A stretch of DNA of 64,000 bases from Rivihabitans pingtungensis (GCF_003201855.1 NZ_QJKI01000001.1:310001-374000); one strand, 5' to 3'. Shown: positions 1 to 10,184, numbered from the stretch's first letter. The notes: generated by a model from the sequence alone, not told the origin. Made by a program: numbers and translations.

Positions 1-596
1 CCAGCCGACAAAAAGCGGTGGCCGCCGGTTTCGCGGCCGGCCGTCAGGCCCAGCACTTCGCCAGCCACCACCTCGGCGCCGTGCAGCATCACCAGCTTGT
101 GCACCGGACGGACAAAAGTCACGTCAGAATCGCCCCAGCGCATCACCTTGGGGATGGGCAGCTTTTTCAGCGCATCCTGCACGATGCCGGCCAGCACGTC
201 GGCCAGCTTGGCGCCGGCGGCCTGGTAGCGGTAGAAAAAGGTTTCGCTCTTGCCGTCCAGACGACGCTCGAACTGGGCGACGGCGTCCAGGGCAATACCG
301 CGCGCTTCCAGTTTTTTGCGCAACGCCGGGCTGGGCTGGCCATCGGCGCCCAGCGCCACCGCCACCGGCATGATTTTTTCAACGGCTTCTTCGTCGGCGG
401 CCACCGCCAGCACGGCGGGAATGCTCACGCCCAGGCGGCGCGGGCTGGCAAAAATCTGCGCGGCGACGTCGGCGGCGACGAGTTTTTTCTCGGCCAGGCC
501 GGCCACAATCGCGCCGGCAAAGCTGGCGGCCAGGCGCGGCAGCGCCTTGGGTGGGAGTTCTTCGGTAAACAGTTCGACAAGCAGGGTGTGTTTCAT
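1..596 (-). CDS. glyS: Glycine--tRNA ligase beta subunit (N-terminal part, cut by the window edge)
   Basis: The beta subunit pairs with GlyQ in the alpha2-beta2 bacterial glycyl-tRNA synthetase, which charges tRNA-Gly in the cytoplasm. The visible part is about 198 codons from the ATG at 596. It opens with the family's hallmark start ([20 protein letters not shown]) and continues with the conserved [15 protein letters not shown] and [11 protein letters not shown] blocks, ending in GGHRF at the window edge. The rest of the roughly 690-residue protein lies outside. It is the last gene of the minus-strand glyQ operon, 20 bp behind a small exported-protein gene. Identity is secure; only the 3' end is missing. 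Confidence 0.95.
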   Translation of the reverse strand, partial: MKHTLLVELFTEELPPKALPRLAASFAGAIVAGLAEKKLVAADVAAQIFASPRRLGVSIPAVLAVAADEEAVEKIMPVAVALGADGQPSPALRKKLEARGIALDAVAQFERRLDGKSETFFYRYQAAGAKLADVLAGIVQDALKKLPIPKVMRWGDSDVTFVRPVHKLVMLHGAEVVAGEVLGLTAGRETGGHRFLSA

Positions 597-616
597 GGCG
601 TCAGGTCAGGCATTCG

Positions 617-1036
617 TTAGGGTTGCGCAGGCGCGAGCTTGCAGACCACATCCAGCATGCCCGCGCCCATCGAGCCGTCCGGCGCAGGCTGGAATTTCCA
701 TTGGAAATCCTGCAACTGGAACAGCGAGTGGTAGACCGACTTGCCGGCCTGGTCAAAGAGATCAATCGAGGCAAAGGCGTAGCGGCGCTGAAGGCAGTCG
801 CCGATCACCAGCATGCGTCGGGTGTGGAAAGAAATTTTCAGCTGCGGGTCGCGTTGTTGCTGGGTGTAGCGCTCTTCGTGCTCAAAGCGCAGCAGATTGT
901 TTTTTTCCGTCCGCACCGAATTGCGGTCCACCGCCAGCGCGGCCAGCGTGCCGCGCTGGTACACCACCCAGTCCGGGGCGGCGAAAGCGGGCGCGGCGGC
1001 CAGCAGGGACAATGACAACAGGGCAAGTCGGCGCAT
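617..1036 (-). CDS. Exported surface-adhesin-E-like protein lying between glyQ and glyS
   Basis: A 139-residue protein with a clear Sec signal peptide: MRR, a leucine/alanine-rich core of about 13 residues, and a cleavage site after AFA near residue 20. The mature part has an early W-V-Y strand, a D-R-N-S segment, and two cysteines (IGDC and DVVCK) that could form a disulfide. This pattern fits the small Adhesin_E-like (surface-adhesin protein E) family; that assignment is from memory and moderate. It starts 5 bp after the glyQ stop and ends 20 bp before glyS, so it is almost certainly co-transcribed with the synthetase. It has no evident role in tRNA charging. The function is unknown. Confidence 0.75.
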   Translation of the reverse strand: MRRLALLSLSLLAAAPAFAAPDWVVYQRGTLAALAVDRNSVRTEKNNLLRFEHEERYTQQQRDPQLKISFHTRRMLVIGDCLQRRYAFASIDLFDQAGKSVYHSLFQLQDFQWKFQPAPDGSMGAGMLDVVCKLAPAQP

Positions 1037-1041
1037 CAGCG

Positions 1042-1932
1042 TCAGTCCTTTTTCAGCATCGGGAAGCCCAGCGCTTCGCGCGAATCGTAGTAGGCCTGCG
1101 CCACCAGCCGCGCCAGCGCGCGCACCCGGCCGATGTAAGCGGCGCGCTCAGTCACCGAAATGGCGCCACGGGCGTCGAGCAGGTTGAAGGTGTGCGAGCA
1201 CTTCACCACCATTTCATACATCGGCAGCGCCAGATTCACTTCGTGCAGGCGCTTGGCCTCGCCTTCAAAGTCGTTGAACAGGCGGAACAGCAGCTCGGTG
1301 TTGCTGTGCTCGAAGTTATAGGTGGATTGCTCGACTTCGTTCTGGTGGAACACATCACCATAGGTGACAACCTGGCCATCCGGCAGCACATTCCACACCA
1401 GGTCGTAGACGTTTTCCACGCCTTGCAGATACATGGCCAAGCGCTCCAGGCCATAGGTGATCTCGCCCAGCACCGGCTTGCAATCCAGGCCGCCCACTTG
1501 CTGGAAGTAGGTGAACTGGGTGACTTCCATGCCGTTCAGCCAGACTTCCCAGCCCAGGCCCCAGGCGCCCAGCGTCGGGCTTTCCCAGTCGTCCTCGACA
1601 AAGCGGATGTCGTGCACCGAGGTGTCGATGCCCAGCTCGCGCAGGCTGCCCAGGTAGAGGTCTTGAATATCCGGCGGGCTGGGTTTCAGCACCACTTGAT
1701 ACTGGTAATAGTGTTGCAGGCGGTTGGGGTTTTCACCGTAGCGGCCATCCTTGGGGCGGCGCGAAGGCTGCACATAGGCGGCACGCCACGGCTCCGGGCC
1801 CAGCGCCCGCAGGAAGGTGGCGGTATGGAAGGTGCCTGCGCCCATTTCCATGTCGTAAGGTTGCAGCAACGCGCAGCCTTGCGCGTTCCAGTAGTTCTGC
1901 AAGCGGAGGATGATTTCCTGAAAGGTGAGCAT
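1042..1932 (-). CDS. glyQ: Glycine--tRNA ligase alpha subunit
   Basis: Catalytic alpha subunit of the tetrameric glycyl-tRNA synthetase, a class II enzyme forming glycyl-adenylate. The protein is 296 residues, the usual length. It starts [15 protein letters not shown] and carries the family blocks [54 protein letters not shown] and [12 protein letters not shown]. The open frame extends upstream, but the family start is the ATG at 1932. No strong Shine-Dalgarno is visible (only a CGGGA stretch). It is the first gene of the minus-strand unit glyQ - exported protein - glyS. Confidence 0.97.
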   Translation of the reverse strand: MLTFQEIILRLQNYWNAQGCALLQPYDMEMGAGTFHTATFLRALGPEPWRAAYVQPSRRPKDGRYGENPNRLQHYYQYQVVLKPSPPDIQDLYLGSLRELGIDTSVHDIRFVEDDWESPTLGAWGLGWEVWLNGMEVTQFTYFQQVGGLDCKPVLGEITYGLERLAMYLQGVENVYDLVWNVLPDGQVVTYGDVFHQNEVEQSTYNFEHSNTELLFRLFNDFEGEAKRLHEVNLALPMYEMVVKCSHTFNLLDARGAISVTERAAYIGRVRALARLVAQAYYDSREALGFPMLKKD

Positions 1933-2093
1933 AGTCCCGGCACGGCAACGTGAAAAATAACACGTCATTTTACTGGCGTTTGCGGGTGGGGGAAAGGTGG
2001 CGGTGATTCTGCTGCTGCCAGCCCAGCCCGATGGCGGCATCGCCAGCTGCCGTGACGAGGCAAGCCAGCCGGAAAACCCCTCATCGGCGGCGA

Positions 2094-3218
2094 TCAGGCC
2101 GGATACAGCGCCCCCAGCACCCGCCCGCCTGTCGCGCCGGTGACGGCGGGCAGATTGCCCGGCAAGCGCTGCATAAACCGTTGCGCCAGCCAGGCAAAGG
2201 CCAGTGCTTCCACTTGCATGGCCGGCACGCCCAGTGCATCCGTGGCGCTCACCCGGCAATGCGGCAGCGCGGCGGCCAGCTCGGCCATCAGCAGCGGGTT
2301 CAGCGCGCCACCACCGCACACATACAGCGCACGGGTGGCGGGCGCGTGCTGGGCAATCGCCTGTGCCGCGCTGCTGACGGTCAGCTGCAACAAGGTGCGC
2401 TGCACATCGGCCGCTGCCAGACCAGGGTGAGCGGCCAGCCGCGCGTGCAGCCAGTCCAGCGAGAACAGCTCGCGGCCGGTGCTCTTGGGCGGCGGCGCAG
2501 CAAAATACGGGTCGGCCAGACAATCCGCCAGCAGCGCAGGCACGCAACGCCCGCTGGCCGCCCAGGCGCCGCCCGCATCAAAACGCGCCCCCGGCTGGCA
2601 ATCGGCAATCCAGGCATCCATCAGCATATTGCCCGGCCCGGTGTCAAAGCCGATGACGGGCAAGGCCGGATCCAGCCGGGTGAGGTTGCCGATGCCGCCC
2701 AGGTTCAACACCACCCGCGCTTCGTGCGCGTCGCCAAACCAGGCCTGATGCGCTGCCGGCACCAGCGGCGCGCCCTGGCCGCCCGCCGCCAGATCGCGAC
2801 GACGAAAATCGCCCACCACATCAATGCCGGTCAACTCCGCCAGCAAAGCCAAATCGGCCAATTGCACGGTGTAGCCAGCCTGCGGCGCGTGGCGCACGGT
2901 CTGGCCATGACACCCCACCGCCACCACCTGCGCCGCGCTGACACCAGCCTGCGCCAAGGCCAGCTGGCACACTTCGGCGTACAAGCGCGCCAGCTGCTGA
3001 GCCAAGCGGGCGGCGCGATCCAGTTCATTATCGCCCACCGGCTGCAAGGCCAGAATCTCGGCACGCAGCGCATCCGCATACGGCAGGCTGCCGCAGGCCA
3101 GTACGCGCGGTTGGGCGGCGGATAAATCCGCCAGAACGGCGTCTACGCCGTCCAGGCTGGTGCCGGACATCAGGCCGAGATAAAAACCTTGGGGCATATG
3201 TTGTGGTGAGATGTGCAT
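2094..3218 (-). CDS. anmK: Anhydro-N-acetylmuramic acid kinase
   Basis: Phosphorylates and opens 1,6-anhydro-MurNAc recovered from cell-wall turnover, giving MurNAc-6-phosphate. The chosen start at 3218 gives 374 residues, close to the 369 of the E. coli enzyme. An ATG at 3197 is also possible, directly before [14 protein letters not shown]. Family motifs are present: [15 protein letters not shown] (ATP site), [34 protein letters not shown] and [11 protein letters not shown]. It stands alone on the minus strand between glyQ and an aspartoacylase-type gene; no other muropeptide-recycling gene is adjacent. Confidence 0.93.
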   Translation of the reverse strand: MHISPQHMPQGFYLGLMSGTSLDGVDAVLADLSAAQPRVLACGSLPYADALRAEILALQPVGDNELDRAARLAQQLARLYAEVCQLALAQAGVSAAQVVAVGCHGQTVRHAPQAGYTVQLADLALLAELTGIDVVGDFRRRDLAAGGQGAPLVPAAHQAWFGDAHEARVVLNLGGIGNLTRLDPALPVIGFDTGPGNMLMDAWIADCQPGARFDAGGAWAASGRCVPALLADCLADPYFAAPPPKSTGRELFSLDWLHARLAAHPGLAAADVQRTLLQLTVSSAAQAIAQHAPATRALYVCGGGALNPLLMAELAAALPHCRVSATDALGVPAMQVEALAFAWLAQRFMQRLPGNLPAVTGATGGRVLGALYPA

Positions 3219-3289
3219 TCGGTCAGTGAGAAAAAAGGGCGATCGTGTGGCATCGCCGTGCGGGGGCATGAGATGTTTCGGACAGGTAT

Positions 3290-4417
3290 TTACGCCGTCA
3301 ACAAGGCCCCGGTGCGAAACGGCGTGCTGCCGGCGATTTTGACCAGTTCCATGCCCAGCATGGCGTAGCGCTGTGTGGTGCGGGCGTACACGCGGCCAGC
3401 CACGCTGGCGCGGCGGGTGCTGCGCGTGCCGCTGATCGGGTCGAGCAGTTCACAAACCGGCTCACCAGCGTCCACCCAATCACCCAGGGAGCGCAAAAAT
3501 GTGACGAGGCCGGCCCGGTCTGCGCGCACGGCTTCCGACCCGGCCAGAGGGGTGGGCGGAAACGGCAATGGCGGCAGGGGCGGGGGCTCGCCGCGCAATA
3601 CGCCACGGTGGCGCAAAAAGGCCAGCAATCGAGCAGCGTCTTCCTGGGCCAGTTTTTCATCGACGTCGGTCTGGCCGCGCAATTCCAGCGTAACGGCCAG
3701 ACAGGCCAGCGGCAGTGGATGATCCGGCGGCAAGGTGTCGGCCAAGCGCCACCAGGGCTGGCTGCATGCCTCGTCAAACGAGCAGGCCACGCCGCTGCCG
3801 CGCGCCAGCAGGTTGACTTCACTGCCCAGGCAGCGCGCCAGGGTTTCCGCCTGCGGCCAGTACGGGGTTTCGGTATACAGATGGACAATCGCCTCGGTAT
3901 CGGCGTGCACGTCCACCACCACATCGGCATCGCAGGCCAACCCCAGCAGGGTGAGCCGCAGTGCGTCCAGCTCGCTGATGGCGTCCTGACGCAGCTCGGT
4001 CAGATGCTGGCGCATGGCGGCGCGCACCAGGGCGATATTGTGGGCGCCGTCATTGCCCCATTGCCCGGCCAGCCGGGCGCGCACCGGCTCGGCCAGCTCG
4101 GGGTAGCCCCGATTGAAATTGTCACCACTGTGCAGGGCAAAGCGGCCCACCGGCTCGCGCAGCACGCTTTGCCCCAGGCCGATCGGGTTGGCCACCGGCA
4201 CGACAATCACCTCGCCAATCAGCTCGTCCGCTTGCTCGGCCGCCGCCAGCGCTTGCGCCAGATGGTGTAGCACCAGCATGCCCGGCAGTTCATCGGCATG
4301 CAGGCCGGCTTGCAAATACACTTTGGGCCCGGCGCCGGGCGCACCAAAGTGCAGGCTGACCACGTCGCGCTGCATACCCAGGCTGGGCGCGGGCAACGGG
4401 TGGGAATGACGGTGCAT
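3290..4417 (-). CDS. Succinylglutamate desuccinylase/aspartoacylase family zinc hydrolase
   Basis: A 375-residue member of the AstE/ASPA branch of M14-type zinc hydrolases, which remove N-acyl groups from amino acids. The likely zinc-binding H-x2-E is in AGLHADELPG near the N-terminus, with the third ligand expected in VVDVHADTEA. The C-terminal region (LVTFLRSLGDWVDAGEPV) resembles the beta-domain of these proteins. The ATG at 4417 was chosen because a GGAGAG ribosome-binding site sits 7 bases upstream. No ast or other arginine-degradation gene is nearby, so the substrate cannot be named. Confidence 0.8.
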   Translation of the reverse strand: MHRHSHPLPAPSLGMQRDVVSLHFGAPGAGPKVYLQAGLHADELPGMLVLHHLAQALAAAEQADELIGEVIVVPVANPIGLGQSVLREPVGRFALHSGDNFNRGYPELAEPVRARLAGQWGNDGAHNIALVRAAMRQHLTELRQDAISELDALRLTLLGLACDADVVVDVHADTEAIVHLYTETPYWPQAETLARCLGSEVNLLARGSGVACSFDEACSQPWWRLADTLPPDHPLPLACLAVTLELRGQTDVDEKLAQEDAARLLAFLRHRGVLRGEPPPLPPLPFPPTPLAGSEAVRADRAGLVTFLRSLGDWVDAGEPVCELLDPISGTRSTRRASVAGRVYARTTQRYAMLGMELVKIAGSTPFRTGALLTA

Positions 4418-4547
4418 GCAAGCTCTCCGTAGGGCAGGCGGGGACAGCATATGGTATGTCAACTTGCTGCGCCGCTCCAGCGGCTTGGCGGACAGCTCAG
4501 GGGGCAACGGTCATCCTGTGGCCTGACATGCGGCAGGATGACCGTAT

Positions 4548-7469
4548 TCAGGCGGCAGGCGCGGGCGGTGTCAGAAAGCGTTTGATGAATTCGGCTTCCG
4601 GGCTGGGGTAGCCCAGCAGATAGCCCTGGGCTTCGTCGCAGCCGCGCTGGGTCAGCAGGGCCAGCTGTTCGCGGGTTTCCACGCCCTCGGCAATCACCGA
4701 CAGGCCCAGATTGCGCGCCAGATTCAGAATGGTGTCCACGATGGCGGCGGCGCTGGTGTCGCTGGCGATGTCGGTGACAAACGAGCGGTCGATTTTCAGC
4801 CGGTCAATCGGAAAGTGCCGCAGATAAGACAAGGACGAATAGCCGGTGCCAAAGTCGTCAATGGCCAGGCGTACGCCAATGCGCTTGAGCTCGGACAGAA
4901 TGGCGATGATGGCCTTGATGTCACCCATCACCGTGCGCTCGGTGACTTCCAGCTCCAGACAGCGGGCGTCCAGCCGGTAACGAGCCAGTGCCTCCTGCAC
5001 TTTGCCGGGCAAGCCCGGATCCTGAAAGTGGACGGCGGAAAGATTGATGGCGATGGTCAGCGGTTCGCCCTCGAAGGTCCACGCCGGCCAGCTGGCGCGC
5101 TGGCGGCAGGCTTCGTTGAGCACCCAGTCGCTGATGTCGCGGATCAGATGCGTGTCTTCCGCCACGGGAATAAAACGCGCCGGGCTGACCAGGCCCCATT
5201 GCGGGTGCTGCCAGCGGATCAGCGCTTCGCCGCCAATCAGCTTGCCGTCGCTCAGACGGAATTGCGGCTGCACATACAGGCGGAATTCATCACGACCATG
5301 GGCGTGCTTGAGGGCGTTGAACAGATTAAAGCGTTCGGCGGCGCGCTCGGACAAATCCGGCTTGAACAGGGCAAAATTATCGCCGCCCAGCGCCTTGGCC
5401 TCCTGCATGGCCGATTCAGCCTGCTGGGCCAGCACCTCCACCGTATCGGCGTCATACGGAAAGCAGCTGACGCCAATGCTGGCGCTCAGATGCACATTGG
5501 CGGCGCCGTCCACCGTGCATGGCTGGCGCACGGCATCCAGCAGACGCTCGACCAGCGGGCGCCATGACTCGCCGCCCCCCACGCTGGGGGCCAGAATCAG
5601 AAAATGGTCGCTTTCCAGCCGTGCCAGCGTGGCGTCGTCGTCCAGGCAGCTGTGCAGCCGCCGCGCCATCGCCACCAGGAGCGCATCGCCGGCATGTGGC
5701 CCGGTGATGTCGTTGACCAGCTTAAAGCCATCCAGATCGACAAACAGCATGGCCGCCGAGCCGCCGTGCGCCAGTTCGGCAGCCAGCGCCAGCCGGGCGC
5801 GCTCGTTGAACAGGTGGCGATTGGGCAGCAGCGTCAGACTGTCATAATTGGCCAGTTGATAGATGGCGCGTTCTTTTTCCTTGCGGCTGGTCATGTCGGT
5901 GAAAATGCCGATAAAGCGATGAATCGCCCCCTCGGCATTGCGAATGGCGGTGATCGACAGCCATTCCGGGTACACCTCGCCGGATTTGCGTCGGTTCCAG
6001 ATTTCACCGGACCAGCGCCCCTGCTCGTGCAGCGACGCCCACATATCGCGGTAAAAGTTGCCGTCCTGGCGGCCAGAAGCCAATAGCGCCGGGGTATGGC
6101 CCACGGCTTCTTGTGCGGTGTAGCCGGTGATGCGCTCAAACGCCCGGTTCAGTGCAATGATTTTGCCGTTGGTGTCGGTGATGACAATCCCTTCACCGGA
6201 GTGCTGGAACACCTGCGCCGACAGCTGCAATTGCTCGGCGGCCTGCTCACGGTCGCTGACGTCAAACGACATGCCGATCACGCCGGGGCGACCTTGCTCG
6301 TCCGGCATTGGGGTGTAGTGGGTTTCCAGCCACAGGCGCTCGCCAAAGCGGCGCAGGGCGCTGAAGCGCTCGCCCTTGCGCGCGCGCTCAATTTGAAACG
6401 GGAAATCCGGCAGGCTGGCCAGGCAATCCTGCACCCGCGCGCCCACCACCGGGGTGAGGTTGGCCGGCAGGCCGCGCAGGCCGGTGCCTACGCACAGGGT
6501 AAAGCGGTTGTCGCCGTCCACTGCCCACAGAATCACTGGCAGCTGGCGCAGCACCTGATCCAGATAGGTTTCGCTCAGGTGCAGCTGGCGGGTGAGGTCG
6601 TGCCAGGCGGATTGGTCACGCAAGGTGGTCCACACCGCGTGACGACCATGAAAATTCAGCCGGTGCGAGCTGACTTCCACTGGCAGCTCCGGGCCGTCGC
6701 GGCGCAGCAGTCGTGCCTGCCAGCGATGCTCGCTACAGGTGTCGCTGGACAATACCGCATGCACCTGATCGCGCAGCACGGGCAGATCGTCAGCGTGCAG
6801 CAGGGAGGACAGTGGCGCATCCAGCAGGGCATCAGCCGATTCGTGGCCCACCAGCCGGGCGCAAGCCGGGTTGGCGAACAACACGCGCTGGCGGTCGTGA
6901 ATCAGCATGGCGTCGCTGCTGGCGGCCATCAGCTCGCGTTCGTGGCCTTCTACCTGGGTGGCCAGCGCCATGGCCTGGTCGCGCTGGTGCAACAGGCTGA
7001 ATACGCCCACCAGGGTGGCCAGCGCATCGCGCTCGGCCTCGCTCCAGTGATATGCACTGTCACGGTGCGCCACGCACAGCAACGCTGCCCCCTGACCGGG
7101 CACGCGCAGCACCGCCAGCGCCGCAGTCTGGAAGCTGTGCTGACCATCAAAAAACGGCGACAGCACGAATACCTCGCACATGCGTTCCGGCTGTTGCAGC
7201 AACCAGTGACCCAGTGCCGGGATGGTCTGGCAGAGCGGCATGCCCGATTCACTCATCGGGCAGCGGCTCAGGCAGCGATCATCCTGGATCTGGTAGTCCG
7301 GGCAAAAGGCATCCGCGCGGAAGGCGCCGTAATCGGCGCCCACCTGGGCACACAGCAGTTCAATCGCCTCACGCATCGGCGACTGGCCTGGCGTGGGCGT
7401 GGCAAAGAAACTTTCCAGGGTGTGCCGGACCCGCTGCGCCAATGTCGAAATGGCGTCAGTGTTGGTCAT
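4548..7469 (-). CDS. GAF-PAS-PAS-PAS-GGDEF-EAL protein, probable c-di-GMP phosphodiesterase
   Basis: A 973-residue soluble signalling protein with no transmembrane segment. In order: a GAF-like domain (about 30-160), three PAS domains (about 180-550, the last containing TGYTAQEAVGHTP), a GGDEF domain (about 555-715) and an EAL domain (about 725-965). The GGDEF signature has become RLESDHF, so cyclase activity is unlikely. The EAL domain is intact: GGEALIRW, ELEVTER, IDDFGTGYSSLSYL and VIAEGVETREQ keep the metal and catalytic residues, so c-di-GMP hydrolysis is the likely activity. The ATG at 7469 has no Shine-Dalgarno. An in-frame CTG at 7502 lies 8 bases after AAGGGAG and is an alternative start. 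Confidence 0.9.
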   Translation of the reverse strand: MTNTDAISTLAQRVRHTLESFFATPTPGQSPMREAIELLCAQVGADYGAFRADAFCPDYQIQDDRCLSRCPMSESGMPLCQTIPALGHWLLQQPERMCEVFVLSPFFDGQHSFQTAALAVLRVPGQGAALLCVAHRDSAYHWSEAERDALATLVGVFSLLHQRDQAMALATQVEGHERELMAASSDAMLIHDRQRVLFANPACARLVGHESADALLDAPLSSLLHADDLPVLRDQVHAVLSSDTCSEHRWQARLLRRDGPELPVEVSSHRLNFHGRHAVWTTLRDQSAWHDLTRQLHLSETYLDQVLRQLPVILWAVDGDNRFTLCVGTGLRGLPANLTPVVGARVQDCLASLPDFPFQIERARKGERFSALRRFGERLWLETHYTPMPDEQGRPGVIGMSFDVSDREQAAEQLQLSAQVFQHSGEGIVITDTNGKIIALNRAFERITGYTAQEAVGHTPALLASGRQDGNFYRDMWASLHEQGRWSGEIWNRRKSGEVYPEWLSITAIRNAEGAIHRFIGIFTDMTSRKEKERAIYQLANYDSLTLLPNRHLFNERARLALAAELAHGGSAAMLFVDLDGFKLVNDITGPHAGDALLVAMARRLHSCLDDDATLARLESDHFLILAPSVGGGESWRPLVERLLDAVRQPCTVDGAANVHLSASIGVSCFPYDADTVEVLAQQAESAMQEAKALGGDNFALFKPDLSERAAERFNLFNALKHAHGRDEFRLYVQPQFRLSDGKLIGGEALIRWQHPQWGLVSPARFIPVAEDTHLIRDISDWVLNEACRQRASWPAWTFEGEPLTIAINLSAVHFQDPGLPGKVQEALARYRLDARCLELEVTERTVMGDIKAIIAILSELKRIGVRLAIDDFGTGYSSLSYLRHFPIDRLKIDRSFVTDIASDTSAAAIVDTILNLARNLGLSVIAEGVETREQLALLTQRGCDEAQGYLLGYPSPEAEFIKRFLTPPAPAA

Positions 7470-7969
7470 GTCCGCGACGGAACTGGCTGATGGATGAGAC
7501 AGACTGGCATCTCCCTTGCTAAATCTACGGGGCTGAATCGGCCATGCGGTGCTGCCATAGGGTGGCAGGCAGGGCAAGGCGGGAGCTCGTTCAGGCGGCG
7601 CGCAGTGTAACACGCCTGCAACGGGCAACCAGCCGGGAATCCGCGCATTGTCTGACTTGGCGCAAATTCCCGACCTATGGTTTGACCAGGGCTTTGTCCG
7701 TATGCTACGGCCCGGATTGCATTCGGGCCGCAACGGACGTGCACCACACGATCCATAACCAGTTTTGCAAAATGGTTACACAAAAGTCATGTTTTGACCA
7801 TGCACCATTTGAGCTTAGCAAAAAAACCGGCAGCGTTCACCCCGCATAGCCGGTGCTCAGGCGTCCGCCTACCCCATGGCGGGCATAAAGAAGATGAGTG
7901 CCAGCGCTTCCTACCCGGAAGGCCGCCGGCCCGCGCCACAGCCGGCGCGGATCACGAGAGAGACGATTC
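7470..7969. other. Divergent intergenic region between the EAL protein and the chemoreceptor
   Basis: About 500 bases with no convincing gene. The middle (about 7750-7830) is AT-richer than its surroundings and should hold the divergent promoters, but I could not match a good -35/-10 pair or a sigma-28 site. A near-palindrome lies at 7758-7778 (AACCA, TTTTGCAAAA, TGGTT) and could be an operator. Near 7511-7517 the minus strand has a strong AAGGGAG ribosome-binding sequence preceding the EAL gene. Confidence 0.4.
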
Positions 7970-9595
7970 ATGAAGCTGACCCTGTCGCGCAAGCTGTACG
8001 GGGGATTTGGCGTGGTGCTGGCCATTCTGGCCGTGCTGGTTGCCGCTGCCTTATTCTCTACCGACCGTCTGGTCGAATCCAAAACCGCCAGCCAACGCAG
8101 TTACGACACCGTGCAGCGTGCGCTTGAGCTGGAAAACCAGCTGGCCAATATCAGCATTGGCATTCGCGGCTTTATGCTCACCGGCAAAGAAGACATGCTC
8201 AGCGCCGTGTATGCCGGCGATGGCGAAGTGGAAAAAACCCTGAAAACCCTGCGCGCCAATCTGGCCGATCAGCCAGAACAACTGGCGCGGCTGGATAAAG
8301 TCTCCCAGCTCAAGGGCGCGTGGATGGGCACCTCGGTGTATCCGGCCATTGAGGCACGGCGCGGCAAGTTGAATGACAACACCGCCATTGGTCAGGTATC
8401 CAGCTATTATCTGTCGCTGGGCGGCACCGACAAGGCCGGGCTGATTCGCCATGAGCTGCGCGCCTTTATGGCCGCCGAACGCCAGGCGCTGGAGGCGCGC
8501 AACGAAGCAGTGGAGCAATCCACCGCACTGGCGCGCACTGTGCTGCTGGGCGGCGGCGCCATCGCCCTGTTGTTGGGCTTGTTGATTGCCGCCGGTCTGG
8601 GCCGCCATATTGCCGGCCGCCTGCGTCATGCGGTGGACGTGGCACACGCCGCCGCCCAGGGCGACCTCACCGTCAAGGTGCGCGCCGACGGTCACGACGA
8701 AGTGGCCGACGTGCTGGCTGCGTTTGCCAGCATGCAACAGCGCCTGCGCACCCTGCTGACTGACATCCAGCACGGCGCGCGCAATCTGCTGGATTCGTCC
8801 GGGCAGATTTCCGCCGCCTCGGCGCACATCAGCGAATCCAGCGAAGTGCAATCCCACTCCGCCACCGCCATGGCCTCGGCGGTGGAACAACTGTCGGTGA
8901 GCATTGGCCATGTCACCGAAAGCGCCGCCGAAGCGCAGCGCATCTCCACTCAATCCGGCGAATTGTCGATCAGCAGCGGCGACATCATCGCCCAGGCGGT
9001 CAGCGGCATTCAGCATATTGCCGAAAGCGTGACCCACGCCGCCGAAGAAATCGCCCAGCTGCAAGCGCAGTCCAGCAAGATTTCGGCGATTGTCACCGTG
9101 ATTCAGGACATCGCCGACCAAACCAATCTGCTGGCGCTGAACGCTGCCATCGAAGCCGCCCGCGCCGGCGAGCAAGGGCGCGGCTTTGCCGTGGTGGCCG
9201 ACGAAGTGCGCAAGCTGGCCGAGCGCACCAGCCAGGCCACCGGCGAAATCACCCAGATGATCCAGTCCATCCAGAACGGCAATCAGGGTGTGGTCTGCAC
9301 CATGCAGGAAGGCGTAACCCAAGTCACCCAAGGCGTGGCGCTGGCGCACCAGGCCGGCGAAGCGGTGGTCAGTATTCGCGCCAGCGCCGAGCGGGTGGTC
9401 AATGTGGTCGGCGCCATCACCACGGCGCTGCAAGAGCAGGTGCAGGCCAGCGCCGACGTGGCCGCCAATGTGGAAAAAATCGCCGCCATGGCGGAAAGCA
9501 ACAGCCAGTCAGTGCGCCAGGCACACAGCACCGCCGTGGGCCTGCAACAGCTGGCGCAGACGCTGGAGCGTTCGGCGGCGGGTTTCAAGGTGTAA
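7970..9595 (+). CDS. Methyl-accepting chemotaxis protein
   Basis: A 541-residue inner-membrane chemoreceptor that passes ligand signals to CheA/CheW. The first membrane helix is at about 11-31. The periplasmic part is mostly helical ([18 protein letters not shown], resembling CHASE3-type sensors). A second helix with poly-Leu/Gly ([15 protein letters not shown]) precedes a HAMP linker. The long cytoplasmic coiled coil contains the highly conserved hairpin tip ([18 protein letters not shown], then [16 protein letters not shown]). The ATG at 7970 has GAGAGAG just upstream. There is no C-terminal CheR/CheB-tethering pentapeptide; it ends in AGFKV. The ligand is unknown. Confidence 0.95.
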   Translation: MKLTLSRKLYGGFGVVLAILAVLVAAALFSTDRLVESKTASQRSYDTVQRALELENQLANISIGIRGFMLTGKEDMLSAVYAGDGEVEKTLKTLRANLADQPEQLARLDKVSQLKGAWMGTSVYPAIEARRGKLNDNTAIGQVSSYYLSLGGTDKAGLIRHELRAFMAAERQALEARNEAVEQSTALARTVLLGGGAIALLLGLLIAAGLGRHIAGRLRHAVDVAHAAAQGDLTVKVRADGHDEVADVLAAFASMQQRLRTLLTDIQHGARNLLDSSGQISAASAHISESSEVQSHSATAMASAVEQLSVSIGHVTESAAEAQRISTQSGELSISSGDIIAQAVSGIQHIAESVTHAAEEIAQLQAQSSKISAIVTVIQDIADQTNLLALNAAIEAARAGEQGRGFAVVADEVRKLAERTSQATGEITQMIQSIQNGNQGVVCTMQEGVTQVTQGVALAHQAGEAVVSIRASAERVVNVVGAITTALQEQVQASADVAANVEKIAAMAESNSQSVRQAHSTAVGLQQLAQTLERSAAGFKV

Positions 9596-9626
9596 AGGCG
9601 CACTGATTCTGCCACGCATCGCACGA

Positions 9627-9739
9627 AGAGCCGCTCACAACCCCCCCTGGCGTTGTGGTGTGACCTTGCCGTACTACCCGTACTGTCTGTGGTCACACGC
9701 CTAGCCAGGACCGCTTCGCTGGGTTTTGTGAGCGACTCT
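9627..9739 (+). repeat. Correia-like palindromic element, copy A
   Basis: About 113 bp bounded by inverted ends (AGAGCCGCTCACAA on the left, TTTTGTGAGCGACTCT on the right). The centre reads TTGCCGTAC-TACC-CGTACTGTCTG and the inner dyad pairs CCTGGCG with CTAGCCAGGA. It lies between the convergent chemoreceptor and asd genes, 31 bp after the chemoreceptor stop. The orientation is the one in which the core reads GTACTGTCTG on the plus strand. Confidence 0.85.
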
Positions 9740-9815
9740 CACTTTGGCGCAGTTCACCCCGCACGGCAACCGGGTGAGGCATACCGTGGCCTGAACAGAC
9801 AAATCGACACGGTGA

Positions 9816-10064
9816 GGGCCGCAGACAAAACCGGTCTGGCGCGATGGATTAGCGTTTTTATTTCACGCGCATGCGTTACGTTGGCGAGGTCAGGTGGGCT
9901 GGTTTCAGCTGGGTGCCGAGCCTGCGTTCTATGCGCCAAAACACTCGGTGCTGATTTTTAATCCTGCAGGAGGGGTAGATGTGGCCAGCGGCGCCAACCT
10001 GGGGGATACCAGTGATTTTCTGCAGGGCTTGCACAGCGCTTACGATGCCAGCCTGATGATTTGA
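9816..10064 (+). pseudogene. Possible remnant coding fragment (about 83 codons, no good start)
   Basis: An open plus-strand frame runs from just after the TGA at 9813 to a TGA at 10062, with no ATG before its last codons (a GTG exists at 9894). The translation looks protein-like rather than random: GWFQLGAEPAFYAPKHSVLI followed by FNPAGGVDVASGANLGDTSD. It does not mirror a gene on the other strand, because no gene lies opposite. It may be the 3' end of a gene that has lost its beginning. I do not recognise the family, and chance openness in GC-rich DNA remains possible. Confidence 0.3.
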
Positions 10065-10140
10065 TGGCAGGTGCTGCTGACGCTGTTGCCGGCTACAACA
10101 GGCTGGAGAGTGTGGAGGGTTTGTTGGCCGGATCGCCGGG

Positions 10141-10184
10141 CCAAGCGCCGCTCGCCACGCCAAAGGCTTGTGAGCGGCGCTTGG
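10141..10184. repeat. 13-bp perfect inverted repeat near the asd 3' end
   Basis: CCAAGCGCCGCTC (10141-10153) pairs perfectly with GAGCGGCGCTTGG (10172-10184) across an 18-base loop. It lies 34 bp past the asd stop and could end minus-strand transcription, but no T-tract follows. The ends and the inner CGCCA..GGCTTGTGAGCGGC resemble an internally deleted Correia-like element. Confidence 0.5.
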
